A stretch of 64,000 nt of DNA, from positions 1 to 64,000 of the forward strand of contig JAFYOU010000027.1 of the NCBI GenBank assembly GCA_017560095.1. The letters are read 5' to 3'. Under the pieces are notes generated by a model. That model was not told the DNA's origin, ran no database searches, and saw nothing but the letters and a program-made list of their open reading frames with translations. Positions 35,163 through 44,205 of this stretch are shown in pieces; position 1 is the stretch's first letter; every line of letters begins with the position of its first letter. Position numbers and translations under genes: made by a program. The DNA comes from Candidatus Gastranaerophilales bacterium. GTDB taxonomy: Bacteria > Cyanobacteriota > Vampirovibrionia > Gastranaerophilales > Gastranaerophilaceae.

Positions 35163-35579
35163 ATGGGTTTAGATGGTATTTCGATAAATCAATTAAGAGT
35201 CACACCAGAAAACAATTCGTCTGAGCTAAATAATATTGCTCGTTTTAACTTAGGTAATGAACTCAAGATTGTTGATGGTTTATCTAACGGTCAAAAAGTA
35301 GATCCTGATAGAGATAAAGAAAAAGATGGTGAAGATCAACAATTAGCTGATCAATATTTTGATGATGAAGAGCAAGAAGAAGTAATCGAAGATGTAATCA
35401 CGTATGATTTAAGTGATAGTAATAAATATATGTTGAAGTTAGATGAAAATTCGAATACTATATTAATAATGGAAAAATCTACATTAAGGATTGTTCAAGA
35501 AATAAGTGCTGAAGAATTGTCATCATATGTCGGTTTTTTATCTAATTCTCAAGGTAGCATGATAAACAGGAAATTTTAA
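35163..35579 (+). CDS. FlaG-like flagellar protein
   Basis: A 138-residue protein. The ATG at 35163 follows GAGG with good spacing; an upstream in-frame ATG lacks a ribosome site. The N-terminal two thirds are polar and acidic (D-P-D-R-D-K-E-K-D-G-E-D-Q-Q). The C-terminal 60 residues, K-Y-M-L-K-L-D-E-N-S-N-T-I-L-I-M-E-K-S-T-L-R-I-V-Q-E-I-S-A-E-E-L, match the FlaG pattern of two strands with a polar turn and an I-P-x-E-E-like end. It abuts fliS without a gap. FlaG affects filament length in other bacteria. Confidence 0.65.
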   Translation: MGLDGISINQLRVTPENNSSELNNIARFNLGNELKIVDGLSNGQKVDPDRDKEKDGEDQQLADQYFDDEEQEEVIEDVITYDLSDSNKYMLKLDENSNTILIMEKSTLRIVQEISAEELSSYVGFLSNSQGSMINRKF

Positions 35580-36047
35580 ATGAATCAGTATGTTAAACAG
35601 TATCAAAAATCTAGCATTGAAACAGCTTCTCGAGAGCAGATTTTAATTATGTTATATGACGGTGCTATACAATTTTTAAATAAAGCAAAAATAGCTATGG
35701 AAAACAAGGAGCATGAAGCAATTCATAATAATTTGATTGGTGCTCAAAATATTATTCAAGAATTTATCAACTCTATGGATAGGGAAGTTGCTCCACAATT
35801 GGCTGAAAATCTAATTAGCTTATATGAGTATTTTTTGCGAAGATTAGTTCAAGCCAACATGAAGCGACAAGTTGAACCAATTGACGAAGTTTTAAAATAT
35901 TTAAAAAGTTTAAAAGCAACTTGGGAGCAAGCAATAATAATGGCTCAAAAAGAAGCTCAACAAGAAGCAGCCTCAAGCAGCGTTGATTACTATGATGATA
36001 GTGATTACGATGATGATGACGATGAAGATGATGACGACGAGGAATAA
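35580..36047 (+). CDS. fliS: Flagellin export chaperone FliS
   Basis: A 155-residue protein. The FliS domain (1-120) is clear: Y-x-x-x-S-I-E-T-A-S-R-E-Q-I-L-I-M-L-Y-D-G-A-I-Q-F-L, then Y-E-Y-F-L-R-R-L-V-Q-A-N and the final helix L-K-S-L-K-A-T-W-E-Q-A. FliS binds the flagellin C-terminus and prevents premature polymerisation. An unusual polyacidic tail of about 20 residues (S-D-Y-D-D-D-D-D-E-D-D-D-D-E-E) follows, which ordinary FliS lacks. It abuts the FlaG-like gene and is followed 6 nt later by a FliT/FlgN-like gene. Confidence 0.92.
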   Translation: MNQYVKQYQKSSIETASREQILIMLYDGAIQFLNKAKIAMENKEHEAIHNNLIGAQNIIQEFINSMDREVAPQLAENLISLYEYFLRRLVQANMKRQVEPIDEVLKYLKSLKATWEQAIIMAQKEAQQEAASSSVDYYDDSDYDDDDDEDDDDEE

Positions 36048-36053
36048 AATTTT

Positions 36054-36434
36054 ATGTTGAGCATTAATGACTATAATCATCTAAAATTGCTTTATGATAA
36101 ATTTTTTAAATCAAATGCACATATAAGATCTTTAATTGAAGCTAATGATTGGGATAGTGTAGATATTGCAATACAAGAAAAAGAAAATATAATTAGGCAA
36201 ATCATTTTTTTTGAAAAACCAAGACTAAATGAGGTTAAAGAGAATGATGAAATCATGCTTTTAAGAAACAAATTGGTTGAATTAGAAAAAGAAAATATTG
36301 AACTTGTAAAAAAAATAAAAGAAGAATTTTTTAATCAACTTTTAAGCATTAAAAAAGCAAAGAAAGTATTAAATGCATATGAGCCTAATACCAGCAATGT
36401 TGTTTCTACATTTGAAATCAATAGCGAAGATTAG
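36054..36434 (+). CDS. FliT/FlgN-like export chaperone
   Basis: A 126-residue all-helical protein with Lys/Glu-rich heptads: L-L-Y-D-K-F-F-K...A-I-Q-E-K-E-N-I-I-R-Q-I and a second helix E-L-E-K-E-N-I-E-L-V-K-K-I-K-E-E. Length, fold pattern and position directly after fliS fit FliT or FlgN, which chaperone FliD or hook-associated proteins. Sequence alone does not separate the two. The stop overlaps the convergent permease gene by 4 nt. No flagellin or fliD is in the window. Confidence 0.6.
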   Translation: MLSINDYNHLKLLYDKFFKSNAHIRSLIEANDWDSVDIAIQEKENIIRQIIFFEKPRLNEVKENDEIMLLRNKLVELEKENIELVKKIKEEFFNQLLSIKKAKKVLNAYEPNTSNVVSTFEINSED

Positions 36435-37933
36435 TTTCTTAAATTTTTATAGCTAAAGCTGAAATATATAATAATTCCTATTAGTATCCATAAAGGGAAC
36501 ATAACTGTGCTTGTGGTCAATTGTTGTAGAGAATGAATCATTAAACCTAAGCAAGAAATTACACCCAAAATTGGAAATAAAGGTACAAAAGGAACTTTGA
36601 AGGGTCTTTTTAATGTTGGTTCGGTTTTTCTTAAGATGATTACTGCTATGCAAATTGCAATGAATGAAGTAAAAGTGCCATAATTACATAATTCGGCAGA
36701 TATATTTAAGTCCATAAATAGGCTACATATAATAATAACGAGTCCTACAATCCATGTCATTACATGTGGCGTTCTGTGTTTTTTATGAATTGAACGAAGT
36801 ATTTTTGGTAAAAATTTATCTCTGCTCATAGCGTATAAAATTCTTGTTGATGCAAGATGGCAAATCAAGAATACTGAAGCCAAGGCACAGACTGCTGCAA
36901 CCGAAATAAAACCTGCTAAGAAATTTTTATCAATCGAGGCTAGTGCAGCTGCAATAGGTGCTGTGGGATTTATTTGATTAACAGGTACGATTCCTGTTAG
37001 AACCAAGGCTACTAATACATATAGAATTGTGCAAAAGATCAATGTGCCTAAAATTGCAACAGGTAAATCTTTTTGTGGATTTTTTGTTTCTTCTGCTGCA
37101 GTTGAAACAGCATCGAAACCAATGTAGGCAAAAAAGATAATAAATGCTCCCATCAAAATTCCTGATATGCCATTAGGGGCAAAAGGTACCCAGTTTTCAG
37201 GTTTTACATAAAAAGCACCAACAATAACAAATGAAATTATCATAAATAGATTTAAGCCAACCATAATGCTTGCAAACCTTGTTGATTCTTTAATACCTTT
37301 AACTAAAATTAATGTAGAGATTAAAGTTAAAGCTATGACTGGTAAATTAATAGCGAATGGGATTTTGTCAAATAAAAACGGAATTTTATCATGTACATCT
37401 AAGCCATATTTTTCGCACATATGGTAAATTGAACGAACGTCTGATCTTAACCATATTGGGCAATTTGTTATAAAAGATGGTAAATACTGAGAAAAGCCCT
37501 TTAGGAGTTGTGTTAAATAGCCACACCAAGAGCTTGCAACTGTAATATTTCCGATTACATAATTGAGCATTAACACCCAACCAACAATCCAAGCTGCAAA
37601 TTCTCCAAGTGTTGCATAGCAATATGTGTATACACTTCCTGAAACTGGAATTATGGAAGCAACCTCGCTATAGCATAAGGCACTAAATACGCATGCTAAT
37701 GCCGCCAGAGCCATTGAAACAATAATTGCAGGCCCTGCACCAATGCTTTCTGGACCTCCTTGAATTGCTGTACCAATAATAGTTAAAATTCCTGTACCAA
37801 CGACTGCACCAATACCAATTACAAATAGGTCAAAAGCATTTAAGGCTTTCTTTAAGGAACCTTTTCTTGCTCTATCTAACAGTTCTTGAGCACTTTTTCT
37901 GGTTAAAAGATTTGAGATAACTTTTTTAAACAT
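36431..37933 (-). CDS. APC-family amino acid permease, copy 1
   Basis: A 500-residue transporter with about 12-13 TM segments. The first helix has the APC signature F-V-I-G-I-G-A-V-V-G-T-G-I-L-T-I, and the sixth F-F-A-Y-I-G-F-D-A-V-S-T-A-A-E-E-T-K-N-P, typical of cationic amino acid transporters/YfnA. It overlaps the upstream paralogue by 8 nt. The two share long runs (for example the A-E-E-T-K-N-P-Q-K-x-L-P motif) and look like a tandem duplication. Substrate cannot be read. Confidence 0.9.
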   Translation of the reverse strand: MFKKVISNLLTRKSAQELLDRARKGSLKKALNAFDLFVIGIGAVVGTGILTIIGTAIQGGPESIGAGPAIIVSMALAALACVFSALCYSEVASIIPVSGSVYTYCYATLGEFAAWIVGWVLMLNYVIGNITVASSWCGYLTQLLKGFSQYLPSFITNCPIWLRSDVRSIYHMCEKYGLDVHDKIPFLFDKIPFAINLPVIALTLISTLILVKGIKESTRFASIMVGLNLFMIISFVIVGAFYVKPENWVPFAPNGISGILMGAFIIFFAYIGFDAVSTAAEETKNPQKDLPVAILGTLIFCTILYVLVALVLTGIVPVNQINPTAPIAAALASIDKNFLAGFISVAAVCALASVFLICHLASTRILYAMSRDKFLPKILRSIHKKHRTPHVMTWIVGLVIIICSLFMDLNISAELCNYGTFTSFIAICIAVIILRKTEPTLKRPFKVPFVPLFPILGVISCLGLMIHSLQQLTTSTVMFPLWILIGIIIYFSFSYKNLRN

Positions 37934-39506
37934 CAGCGCCCTCTTTTATATTTGCACTAGAATTTTGTGCAAGTCTTTGTTGTTTGTAGCTATAGGATAA
38001 ATAACAAAAAACACCTATTGCAATCCATACAAGAAATAGTATAGTTGATAATTTTTTTAATGACATAGAATATATCATCAGACCGCCACAACAAAAAATT
38101 CCAATAAGTGGGAACCAAGGGCAAAATGGAACTTTAAAAGGTCTATGTCTGTTTGGTTCTTTTTTTCTGAGGATTAAAACAGCAACACAAACTACAATAA
38201 ATGCAGCAACTGCGCCAAAATTAACTAAATCAGCTGCTTTTTGAATGTCTAAAAATAACATGCCAAAAATACATATTGCTCCAACCATGTATGTTAGTAT
38301 ATGTGGAGTTTGGAATTTTGGGTGAACTTTTTGGAATACTTTTGGTAGGAAATTATCTCTACTCATGGAAAATAGAATTCTTGTTCCTGCGAGCATTAAA
38401 ACCAATAATACAGAAGTTAAACCAGTGAGGGCACCAATTGAAATAAAGCCAGCAACCCAGTTTTGCCCAACTGCAGACATTGCATTTGCAATAGGTGCTT
38501 GTGTATCAATTAAATTTAAGGGAACCATTCCGGTTAAAACTAATGCTACTAAAACATAGCAGATGGTACAAATAATTAAAGAGCCAATAATACCTATTGG
38601 TAGATTTTTTTGTGGATTTTTTGTTTCTTCTGCTGCTGTTGCAATTGCGTCAAAGCCAATGTAAGCAAAAAATATTGTAAATGCACTTGCAAACATTCCT
38701 GAAAATCCGTTAGGCATAAAAGGTGTCCAGTTTTCTGGTTTAATGTAGAAAAATCCTGTTATTACAAAAGCAAGGACAACTGCAATTTTGATGACAACTA
38801 AAATTCCTGTCATATTTTTAGATTCTTGCATCCCTTTTACTAAAGTTGCAATTATAAAGAAAGTTATCAATAAACCAGGGATATTAAAACAAAGAGGAAT
38901 TCCAAAAAAGGTTGGTATGACAGTACTTGGGTCTATTCCTTGTTTGATTAATTCGCTTGCTGCAGTTGAGTAGTCGTGAATTAAATAAACTGGAGGGTTT
39001 GTTATCCATTGAGGTAAAAAGCTAAAGCCTGAAATAAATTGCATAAAATAGCCACTCCAAGCGCTTACAACTGCAATATATCCAACTAGATATTCAAGCA
39101 TTAAAACCCAGCCTACAATCCAAGCCATAAACTCACCCATTGTTGCATAGGTGTATGTATAGGCTCCGCCTGAAGCAGGAATCATTGCGGCAAATTCGCT
39201 ATAACACAGTGCGCTAAACACACAGGCTAAAGATGCTAAAATCATTGAAACAACTAATGAAGGACCTGATTCGATTGCTGCAATGCCTGCAACTGTAAAT
39301 ATGCCACTGCCAATGATTGCTCCAACGCCAAGGATTATTAAATCGAACGCCCCAAGTGTTTTTTTGAGTCCGCCATCTTGGGCTTGTTTTATCATATTGT
39401 CAGGATTTTTTATTGTCATTAAATTTTTAACAAATTTTGAAACTATTCCTAATTCTATTTTCTCTGCCAAATTAGGCGCAAAATCCCTATCGTTGTTTTG
39501 TGTCAT
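37926..39506 (-). CDS. APC-family amino acid permease, copy 2
   Basis: A 526-residue paralogue of the permease at 36431-37933, same topology. Helix 1 is L-I-I-L-G-V-G-A-I-I-G-S-G-I-F-T-V-A-G and helix 6 F-F-A-Y-I-G-F-D-A-I-A-T-A-A-E-E-T-K-N-P. An N-terminal extension of about 45 polar residues precedes the conserved G-G-L-K-K-T-L-G-A-F-D. It starts 9 nt after glyQ. Being cotranscribed with aroF and glyQ, it may supply an amino acid linked to those genes, such as glycine, alanine or an aromatic one; this is inference. Confidence 0.9.
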   Translation of the reverse strand: MTQNNDRDFAPNLAEKIELGIVSKFVKNLMTIKNPDNMIKQAQDGGLKKTLGAFDLIILGVGAIIGSGIFTVAGIAAIESGPSLVVSMILASLACVFSALCYSEFAAMIPASGGAYTYTYATMGEFMAWIVGWVLMLEYLVGYIAVVSAWSGYFMQFISGFSFLPQWITNPPVYLIHDYSTAASELIKQGIDPSTVIPTFFGIPLCFNIPGLLITFFIIATLVKGMQESKNMTGILVVIKIAVVLAFVITGFFYIKPENWTPFMPNGFSGMFASAFTIFFAYIGFDAIATAAEETKNPQKNLPIGIIGSLIICTICYVLVALVLTGMVPLNLIDTQAPIANAMSAVGQNWVAGFISIGALTGLTSVLLVLMLAGTRILFSMSRDNFLPKVFQKVHPKFQTPHILTYMVGAICIFGMLFLDIQKAADLVNFGAVAAFIVVCVAVLILRKKEPNRHRPFKVPFCPWFPLIGIFCCGGLMIYSMSLKKLSTILFLVWIAIGVFCYLSYSYKQQRLAQNSSANIKEGADV

Positions 39507-39515
39507 GCTTCTTCC

Positions 39516-40391
39516 TTATTTCTTAATAAGAGGAAAACCTAGTTTTTCTCTTTGCTCTACATATAATTTAGCAACGCCTGCTGCTAAAGTTCTTACTCTG
39601 TTTATGAAATTAATTCTTTCGTCTTTAGATATTACACCTCTAGCATCTAAAAGGTTAAATGTATGTGAACATTTTAATACCCAGTCATATGCAGGAAGAA
39701 CAATTCCTGCTTCCATACATTTGTTTGCTTCGTCTGATGCTAAATCAAACATTTTAAATAAGCTTTCTGCCGTTGAATATTCAAAATTGTATTTTGATTG
39801 TTCGATTTCATTTTGAAGATATATGTCGCCATATTTCAGCTCGTTATTCCATTTGATATCAAACACGCTGTCGACATTTTGCAAATACATTGCAATACGT
39901 TCTAGCCCATAAGTGATTTCAAGGACAACAGGCTTAACCTCTAAGCCGCCTACTTGTTGGAAATATGTAAATTGTGTTATTTCCATGCCATCAAGCCAAA
40001 CTTCCCAACCTACTCCTGCTGCACCTAGTGTTGGAGATTCCCAGTTATCTTCAACAAAACGAACATCATGTTTCGTTAAATCAATACCCATTGCACTTAG
40101 TGAATTTAAATATAAATCTTGCGCATTGTCTGGGTTCGGTTTTAAAATTACTTGATATTGAAAATAATGCCCCAATCTATTTGGGTTTTCTCCATATCTT
40201 GCATCAGTTGGTCTTCGGCAAGGTTCAACCATTGCGCAATTAAAAGGTTCTGGACCTAAAGCACGTAAAAAAGTGGCAGGATTCATTGTGCTTGCCCCTT
40301 TTTCAATATCATATGGTTGCTGAATCACACAACCATTGTCTGACCAAAATTTAGATAAATTTAATATTAACTCTTGAAAATTTAATGCCAT
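39516..40391 (-). CDS. glyQ: Glycyl-tRNA synthetase, alpha subunit
   Basis: A 291-residue class II synthetase subunit of the bacterial alpha2-beta2 enzyme. It begins [25 protein letters not shown], with A-G-T-like [16 protein letters not shown] and [12 protein letters not shown] motif 2 ([18 protein letters not shown]). Length is typical. The partner glyS normally follows; here two permease genes follow instead, so glyS must be elsewhere. It is 9 nt downstream of aroF. Confidence 0.97.
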   Translation of the reverse strand: MALNFQELILNLSKFWSDNGCVIQQPYDIEKGASTMNPATFLRALGPEPFNCAMVEPCRRPTDARYGENPNRLGHYFQYQVILKPNPDNAQDLYLNSLSAMGIDLTKHDVRFVEDNWESPTLGAAGVGWEVWLDGMEITQFTYFQQVGGLEVKPVVLEITYGLERIAMYLQNVDSVFDIKWNNELKYGDIYLQNEIEQSKYNFEYSTAESLFKMFDLASDEANKCMEAGIVLPAYDWVLKCSHTFNLLDARGVISKDERINFINRVRTLAAGVAKLYVEQREKLGFPLIKK

Positions 40392-40400
40392 CTTTAATAC

Positions 40401-41438
40401 CTATTTATTGTTTTTATTATCATAATCTATACGACCAATTAATTTATTTAAAGATTTTGTAACTTCCTTAAATTGGTCTAAATTTAAGCTTTGAGCACCA
40501 TCACACATAGCATTATCTGGGTCATGATGAATTTCATACATAAGACCATGAGCGCCTGCAACGAGTGCGGCTTTTCCCATTGGTTCAATCAAGTATCTTT
40601 TTCCTGTTCCGTGAGATGGATCTACAATGATAGGCAAGTGTGAAATTTTTCTTATAATTGGTACTGCAGCTATATCTAAAACGTTTCTTGAAAATTGAGA
40701 GTCAAAACCTTTTACACCTCTTTCGCAAAGAATTACGTTTGGATTTCCGTTTGAAACAACATATTCTGCAGCCAAAAGTAATTCTTTAATTGTTGCCGCA
40801 GGACCTCTTTTAATCATTACTGGCTTTTTTATTCTTCCTAAAGCTTTTAATAGTTTAAAGTTTTGCATATTTCTTGCGCCAACTTGTAATACATCAACAT
40901 ATTGACATAATAATGAAATATCCATTGTATCCATTACTTCTGATACTACTAACAAACCTGTTTCCCTTCCTGCTTTTGCAAGATATTGAAGGCCTTTTTC
41001 TTCCAAGCCTTGGAAATCATATGGGCTTGTTCTTGGTTTAAATGCACCACCTCTTAGGAATTGGCAACCCATTTCTTTTGCGGCTTTTGCAACTTTTAAT
41101 AGTCCTTCATAATCTTTTTCAACTGAGCAAGGTCCAACCATTAAAACAGGTTTTTCTAATCCGCCAACTTTAACTCCGTTAGAAAATTCAATTACAGTGT
41201 CTTCAGGATGTGCAACACGAGAAACTAATTTGTAAGGTTCTTGTATTTTTTTAACATTCGCAACGCCTTCTAGTGCTGCAATGCTTTCTGCGTTTAAATT
41301 AATTTCATCACCAATGACAGCTACAACATTTAATAAATCGCCTTGATGAATGTATGATTTCATGCCTTTATTTGCAATAAAATCTGTTACTCTTTGAAGT
41401 TGTTCTTTTGTTGCGTTATGCTCCATTACAATTATCAT
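40401..41438 (-). CDS. aroF: 3-deoxy-7-phosphoheptulonate (DAHP) synthase, type I-beta
   Basis: A 345-residue enzyme joining PEP and erythrose 4-phosphate, the entry step of aromatic amino acid synthesis. An N-terminal ferredoxin-like regulatory domain (about 1-70, M-I-I-V-M-E...Y-I-H-Q-G) precedes the barrel. Barrel motifs are V-G-P-C-S-V-E, R-G-G-A-F-K-P-R-T-S-P-Y-D-F-Q-G, I-K-R-G, L-C-E-R-G and V-D-P-S-H-G-T-G-K-R. This is the KDO8P-like I-beta subclass, regulated through the N-terminal domain. First gene of a four-gene leftward unit. Confidence 0.95.
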   Translation of the reverse strand: MIIVMEHNATKEQLQRVTDFIANKGMKSYIHQGDLLNVVAVIGDEINLNAESIAALEGVANVKKIQEPYKLVSRVAHPEDTVIEFSNGVKVGGLEKPVLMVGPCSVEKDYEGLLKVAKAAKEMGCQFLRGGAFKPRTSPYDFQGLEEKGLQYLAKAGRETGLLVVSEVMDTMDISLLCQYVDVLQVGARNMQNFKLLKALGRIKKPVMIKRGPAATIKELLLAAEYVVSNGNPNVILCERGVKGFDSQFSRNVLDIAAVPIIRKISHLPIIVDPSHGTGKRYLIEPMGKAALVAGAHGLMYEIHHDPDNAMCDGAQSLNLDQFKEVTKSLNKLIGRIDYDNKNNK

Positions 41439-41547
41439 ATGCTTTTCTCCATTCTCAAACGGCTTTTACTGCAGATTACATTTAATCACAAACATGAAAA
41501 TATGTATATAACTTATTAAGAAATGTATTTTGTGCTATTATTGCTTT

Positions 41548-42033
41548 ATGGATAAACCTAAAGTTAAAATTTATACAGACGGAGCTTGTGCTAACAACCC
41601 TGGAAAGGGTGGTTATGGTATTGTTTTGCTTTATCAAAAACAAAATGGCGAAGTTATTCAAAAAAATTTATCCCGTGGATTTGAGATAACCACCAATAAT
41701 AGAATGGAGTTATTAGCAGTAATTGATGCTTTAAATGCTTTAAAAAATCCTTGTGATATTGAATTATATTCTGATTCTAAATATGTTGTTGATGCTATTA
41801 ATCAAAAATGGCTCGATGGTTGGATGTTAAAAAATTGGAAACTGAATACAAAAAACCCTGTTAAAAATATTGATTTATGGAAGAAATTAGTTGTAGCAAT
41901 GAAGCCTCATGAAATTAAATTTATATGGGTAAAAGGGCATGCGAGTAATGAATTTAACAATTTGTGTGATAAGCTTGCAGTTCAAGCTCGTTCACAAGAG
42001 AAGCTTGAAATAGATTTTGGATTTGGCATTTAA
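41548..42033 (+). CDS. rnhA: Ribonuclease HI
   Basis: A 161-residue protein from ATG 41548; the six residues in frame before it do not belong to the fold. Catalytic acids are visible: D11 in I-Y-T-D-G-A-C-A-N-N-P-G, E in N-N-R-M-E-L-L-A-V, D in L-Y-S-D-S-K-Y-V, and D in L-C-D-K-L-A, with the flexible His in V-K-G-H-A. The basic handle W-L-D-G-W-M-L-K-N-W-K is present. It degrades RNA in RNA-DNA hybrids. The tail overlaps the convergent zincin-like gene by 4 nt. Confidence 0.95.
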   Translation: MDKPKVKIYTDGACANNPGKGGYGIVLLYQKQNGEVIQKNLSRGFEITTNNRMELLAVIDALNALKNPCDIELYSDSKYVVDAINQKWLDGWMLKNWKLNTKNPVKNIDLWKKLVVAMKPHEIKFIWVKGHASNEFNNLCDKLAVQARSQEKLEIDFGFGI

Positions 42034-43949
42034 AGTGAATTGCTGCAATTTTCATCAATTTTATTTGCTATATATGCAATAGTTCGGGGAAAATTCATCA
42101 TTAAAATATGAGTTCTTAGAGTCATAATTGGATTTTTTGCATTTGGAGCAGTTTTGATATACATAGTTTCTGCAACAATTTCTGCTAGTCCAGTACATGC
42201 ATTGTTTGCTTTTTTTCGTAATTTAATTAAGGCACTTAATGTGTTATTTTCTTCTAATTCATCTTTTGAGCCGCCAAATTCAGAAAAATAATTAATTGTA
42301 TTTTTTGTTACGAATCTATTATGGCTTTTATTGTATTCATCAAGTTCTTCTTTATATATTTTTCTTAAGTTCTCATCCTGAGAAATGTATTTGGCGGAAA
42401 TATTTGGCCCTTCTGATATATCGCAATTGTATCTATCTAGCAAATGTCCAATTTCATGCGACAATGCTCCTATGTTTGTGCCTGTTTTAATTTCGCCAAA
42501 TAATCCACCTTCGTATTCGCTTGATAATATATTTTTGGTTGGAATGAGTCTTTTTTGTAATCTTTTAACTGCAATTATTATATCTGCTGGCAATTGCGTT
42601 TTACAAAATTTCCATAATCTAGACTCGTCTTTGTTGAACATTTCTTCTTCAAAAGATTTTGAATTATCAACTAATGCGTACGCCTCGTATACTTTATCGC
42701 CATATTTAATTGTAATTACTTGTCTTTTATCATCTGCAGTGGCAATATATTCTTTGCCGTTTATTGTAGTGATAGTTGTATTATTTCCGGCTTTTAAAAA
42801 TGAGCGTTCTGTTTTGTATAAAATTGCTCCTTCATTATCTTTTATTACCAAACTTAATTCCCAAGAGTTTTTTCGCTCGTGATATTTTCTTTTTAGGCTT
42901 GCATTTTTTGTTTGATAACTTTGCTCAACAACAATGGAACCATCCTCGCAAACAGTTTTTGTTGTTGTTTCACTACTAGGCTTTATAGTGCCGTTTTTAA
43001 TTGCTTCAAGAACATTTAAATCTTCTGGAAAATCGGATAAATTATAAAATTGAGTATAAGCGATATGGTCTTCATCAAAAAATGTTCTTCTGATGCTATT
43101 GGGTTGATTATTTTCATCGTTTAGTATTTCAATTATATCTTTACTATATGAAAGTTTGCGCCTATTCCAGGGTATTGTTTCTGTGGTAAGAATTGTAGTT
43201 CCTTTAGTAGTTTTATCATAATTTGTTGTTTCTGAATTACTTAAAGTGCTTTTAGACGCGCAATGTAGTACACCATTTATAAAAGTAAAATATCTTCTTT
43301 CGTCACCATAGCTGTCAACAAATTGAATCTGTTCTGAGTTATCAGCCTGATTTTGTCTCACGCTAAAATGAGCTAAATTTGGTCGTTCAGCTATTTCTTT
43401 TAATTTGGGATTTTTTCCTTTGCTTGCGTAATAATTTAAAATTTCATCATAAGGTGTGCATTTTTTTGCAAAATATTTTGCTTCTATATCTGTTGGTTGG
43501 GATGGTAGGCCATTGTCTGGTGCCATTAATCTTATGTAGCGCATTATTTGACTTGTGCTTTTAAACTCACCTTTTTTCTTCAAGTCAATAAATTTTTTAA
43601 TTTCGTAATCACTAAAAAATCTTGTCTCAAAACATTTTCTTATGTCTTTTATTGCTTTTATTTTATTTTTTGGTTCTTGTAAGGAAATGTGATGGTAATT
43701 ACTATCAGGTAATCTTTCGTAAAAATCTGCATAAGGAATGCTCCAAGGTTGAGCTAAAAGACAAATTTCTTCCTCACTTAATTGATTTGAAAATTTAGAA
43801 TTCATAAGTTCATTGTATCTATTAATAACACTTTGTTCTTCGTGTTTTGCAAGTATATCTGGTGTTATTTCTTCGCGGCAATATAATTCATTTTTTTGTT
43901 TTGCGCAGAAAAATAGATTTGAGTTGGGGTTGAATAAACTTATTTTCAT
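42030..43949 (-). CDS. Large putative zinc metallopeptidase (HEIGH motif), possibly exported
   Basis: A 639-residue protein without a recognised full-length family. Near the C terminus it has A-L-S-H-E-I-G-H-L-L-D (H498, E499, H502), a HExxH zinc motif, and about 90 residues later G-L-A-E-I-V-A-E-T-M (E590/E594), the expected third ligand of a gluzincin. The arrangement is similar in outline to anthrax-lethal-factor-like domains. Residues 200-430 contain repeated beta-rich segments with D-G-S/D-G-K-type turns (F-I-N-G-V-L-H, I-N-G-K-E-Y-I). The N-terminus (M-K-I-S-L-F-N-P-N-S-N-L-F-F-C-A-K) is not a Sec signal and carries the F-x-A element also seen at 17531-18928. Secretion and activity are inferred. 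Confidence 0.55.
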   Translation of the reverse strand: MKISLFNPNSNLFFCAKQKNELYCREEITPDILAKHEEQSVINRYNELMNSKFSNQLSEEEICLLAQPWSIPYADFYERLPDSNYHHISLQEPKNKIKAIKDIRKCFETRFFSDYEIKKFIDLKKKGEFKSTSQIMRYIRLMAPDNGLPSQPTDIEAKYFAKKCTPYDEILNYYASKGKNPKLKEIAERPNLAHFSVRQNQADNSEQIQFVDSYGDERRYFTFINGVLHCASKSTLSNSETTNYDKTTKGTTILTTETIPWNRRKLSYSKDIIEILNDENNQPNSIRRTFFDEDHIAYTQFYNLSDFPEDLNVLEAIKNGTIKPSSETTTKTVCEDGSIVVEQSYQTKNASLKRKYHERKNSWELSLVIKDNEGAILYKTERSFLKAGNNTTITTINGKEYIATADDKRQVITIKYGDKVYEAYALVDNSKSFEEEMFNKDESRLWKFCKTQLPADIIIAVKRLQKRLIPTKNILSSEYEGGLFGEIKTGTNIGALSHEIGHLLDRYNCDISEGPNISAKYISQDENLRKIYKEELDEYNKSHNRFVTKNTINYFSEFGGSKDELEENNTLSALIKLRKKANNACTGLAEIVAETMYIKTAPNAKNPIMTLRTHILMMNFPRTIAYIANKIDENCSNSL

Positions 43950-43988
43950 ATCATCTGAAAACTTGAAAAAATATTTTTTTGATAGTAT

Positions 43989-44198
43989 TTAATAAAATAT
44001 CCTTTTCACGTTTACACAAGGCATTGCTGTTGTGTGAACTATAAAGTCATTAATTGGTTTTATATATTGAATCATGAATTTTTTATTTTTAATTTTTTCA
44101 ACACAAGTGATTGAATCAAGTTCTTGCGTAAAATATTTGCTTAATTCATGTTCTAATGGGGTATGAGCGTAATCTGTTAGCAATTTAACAATTTCCAT
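43989..44198 (-). CDS. Small hypothetical protein
   Basis: A 69-residue protein starting M-E-I-V-K-L-L-T-D-Y-A-H-T-P-L-E-H-E-L and ending V-N-V-K-R-I-F-Y. No known domain, TM segment or signal. The reading frame is preceded by an 11-bp hairpin (44206-44233) that includes a GAGG sequence, 14 nt from the ATG, and by a TATAAT on the same strand. This control-like upstream structure is the best argument that it is a real gene. Confidence 0.5.
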   Translation of the reverse strand: MEIVKLLTDYAHTPLEHELSKYFTQELDSITCVEKIKNKKFMIQYIKPINDFIVHTTAMPCVNVKRIFY

Positions 44199-44205
44199 AC
44201 ATTTA

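Noticed and set aside
39283..39816. 177-aa plus-strand frame
   Set aside because: Antisense to the APC permease and glyQ junction; no ribosome site.
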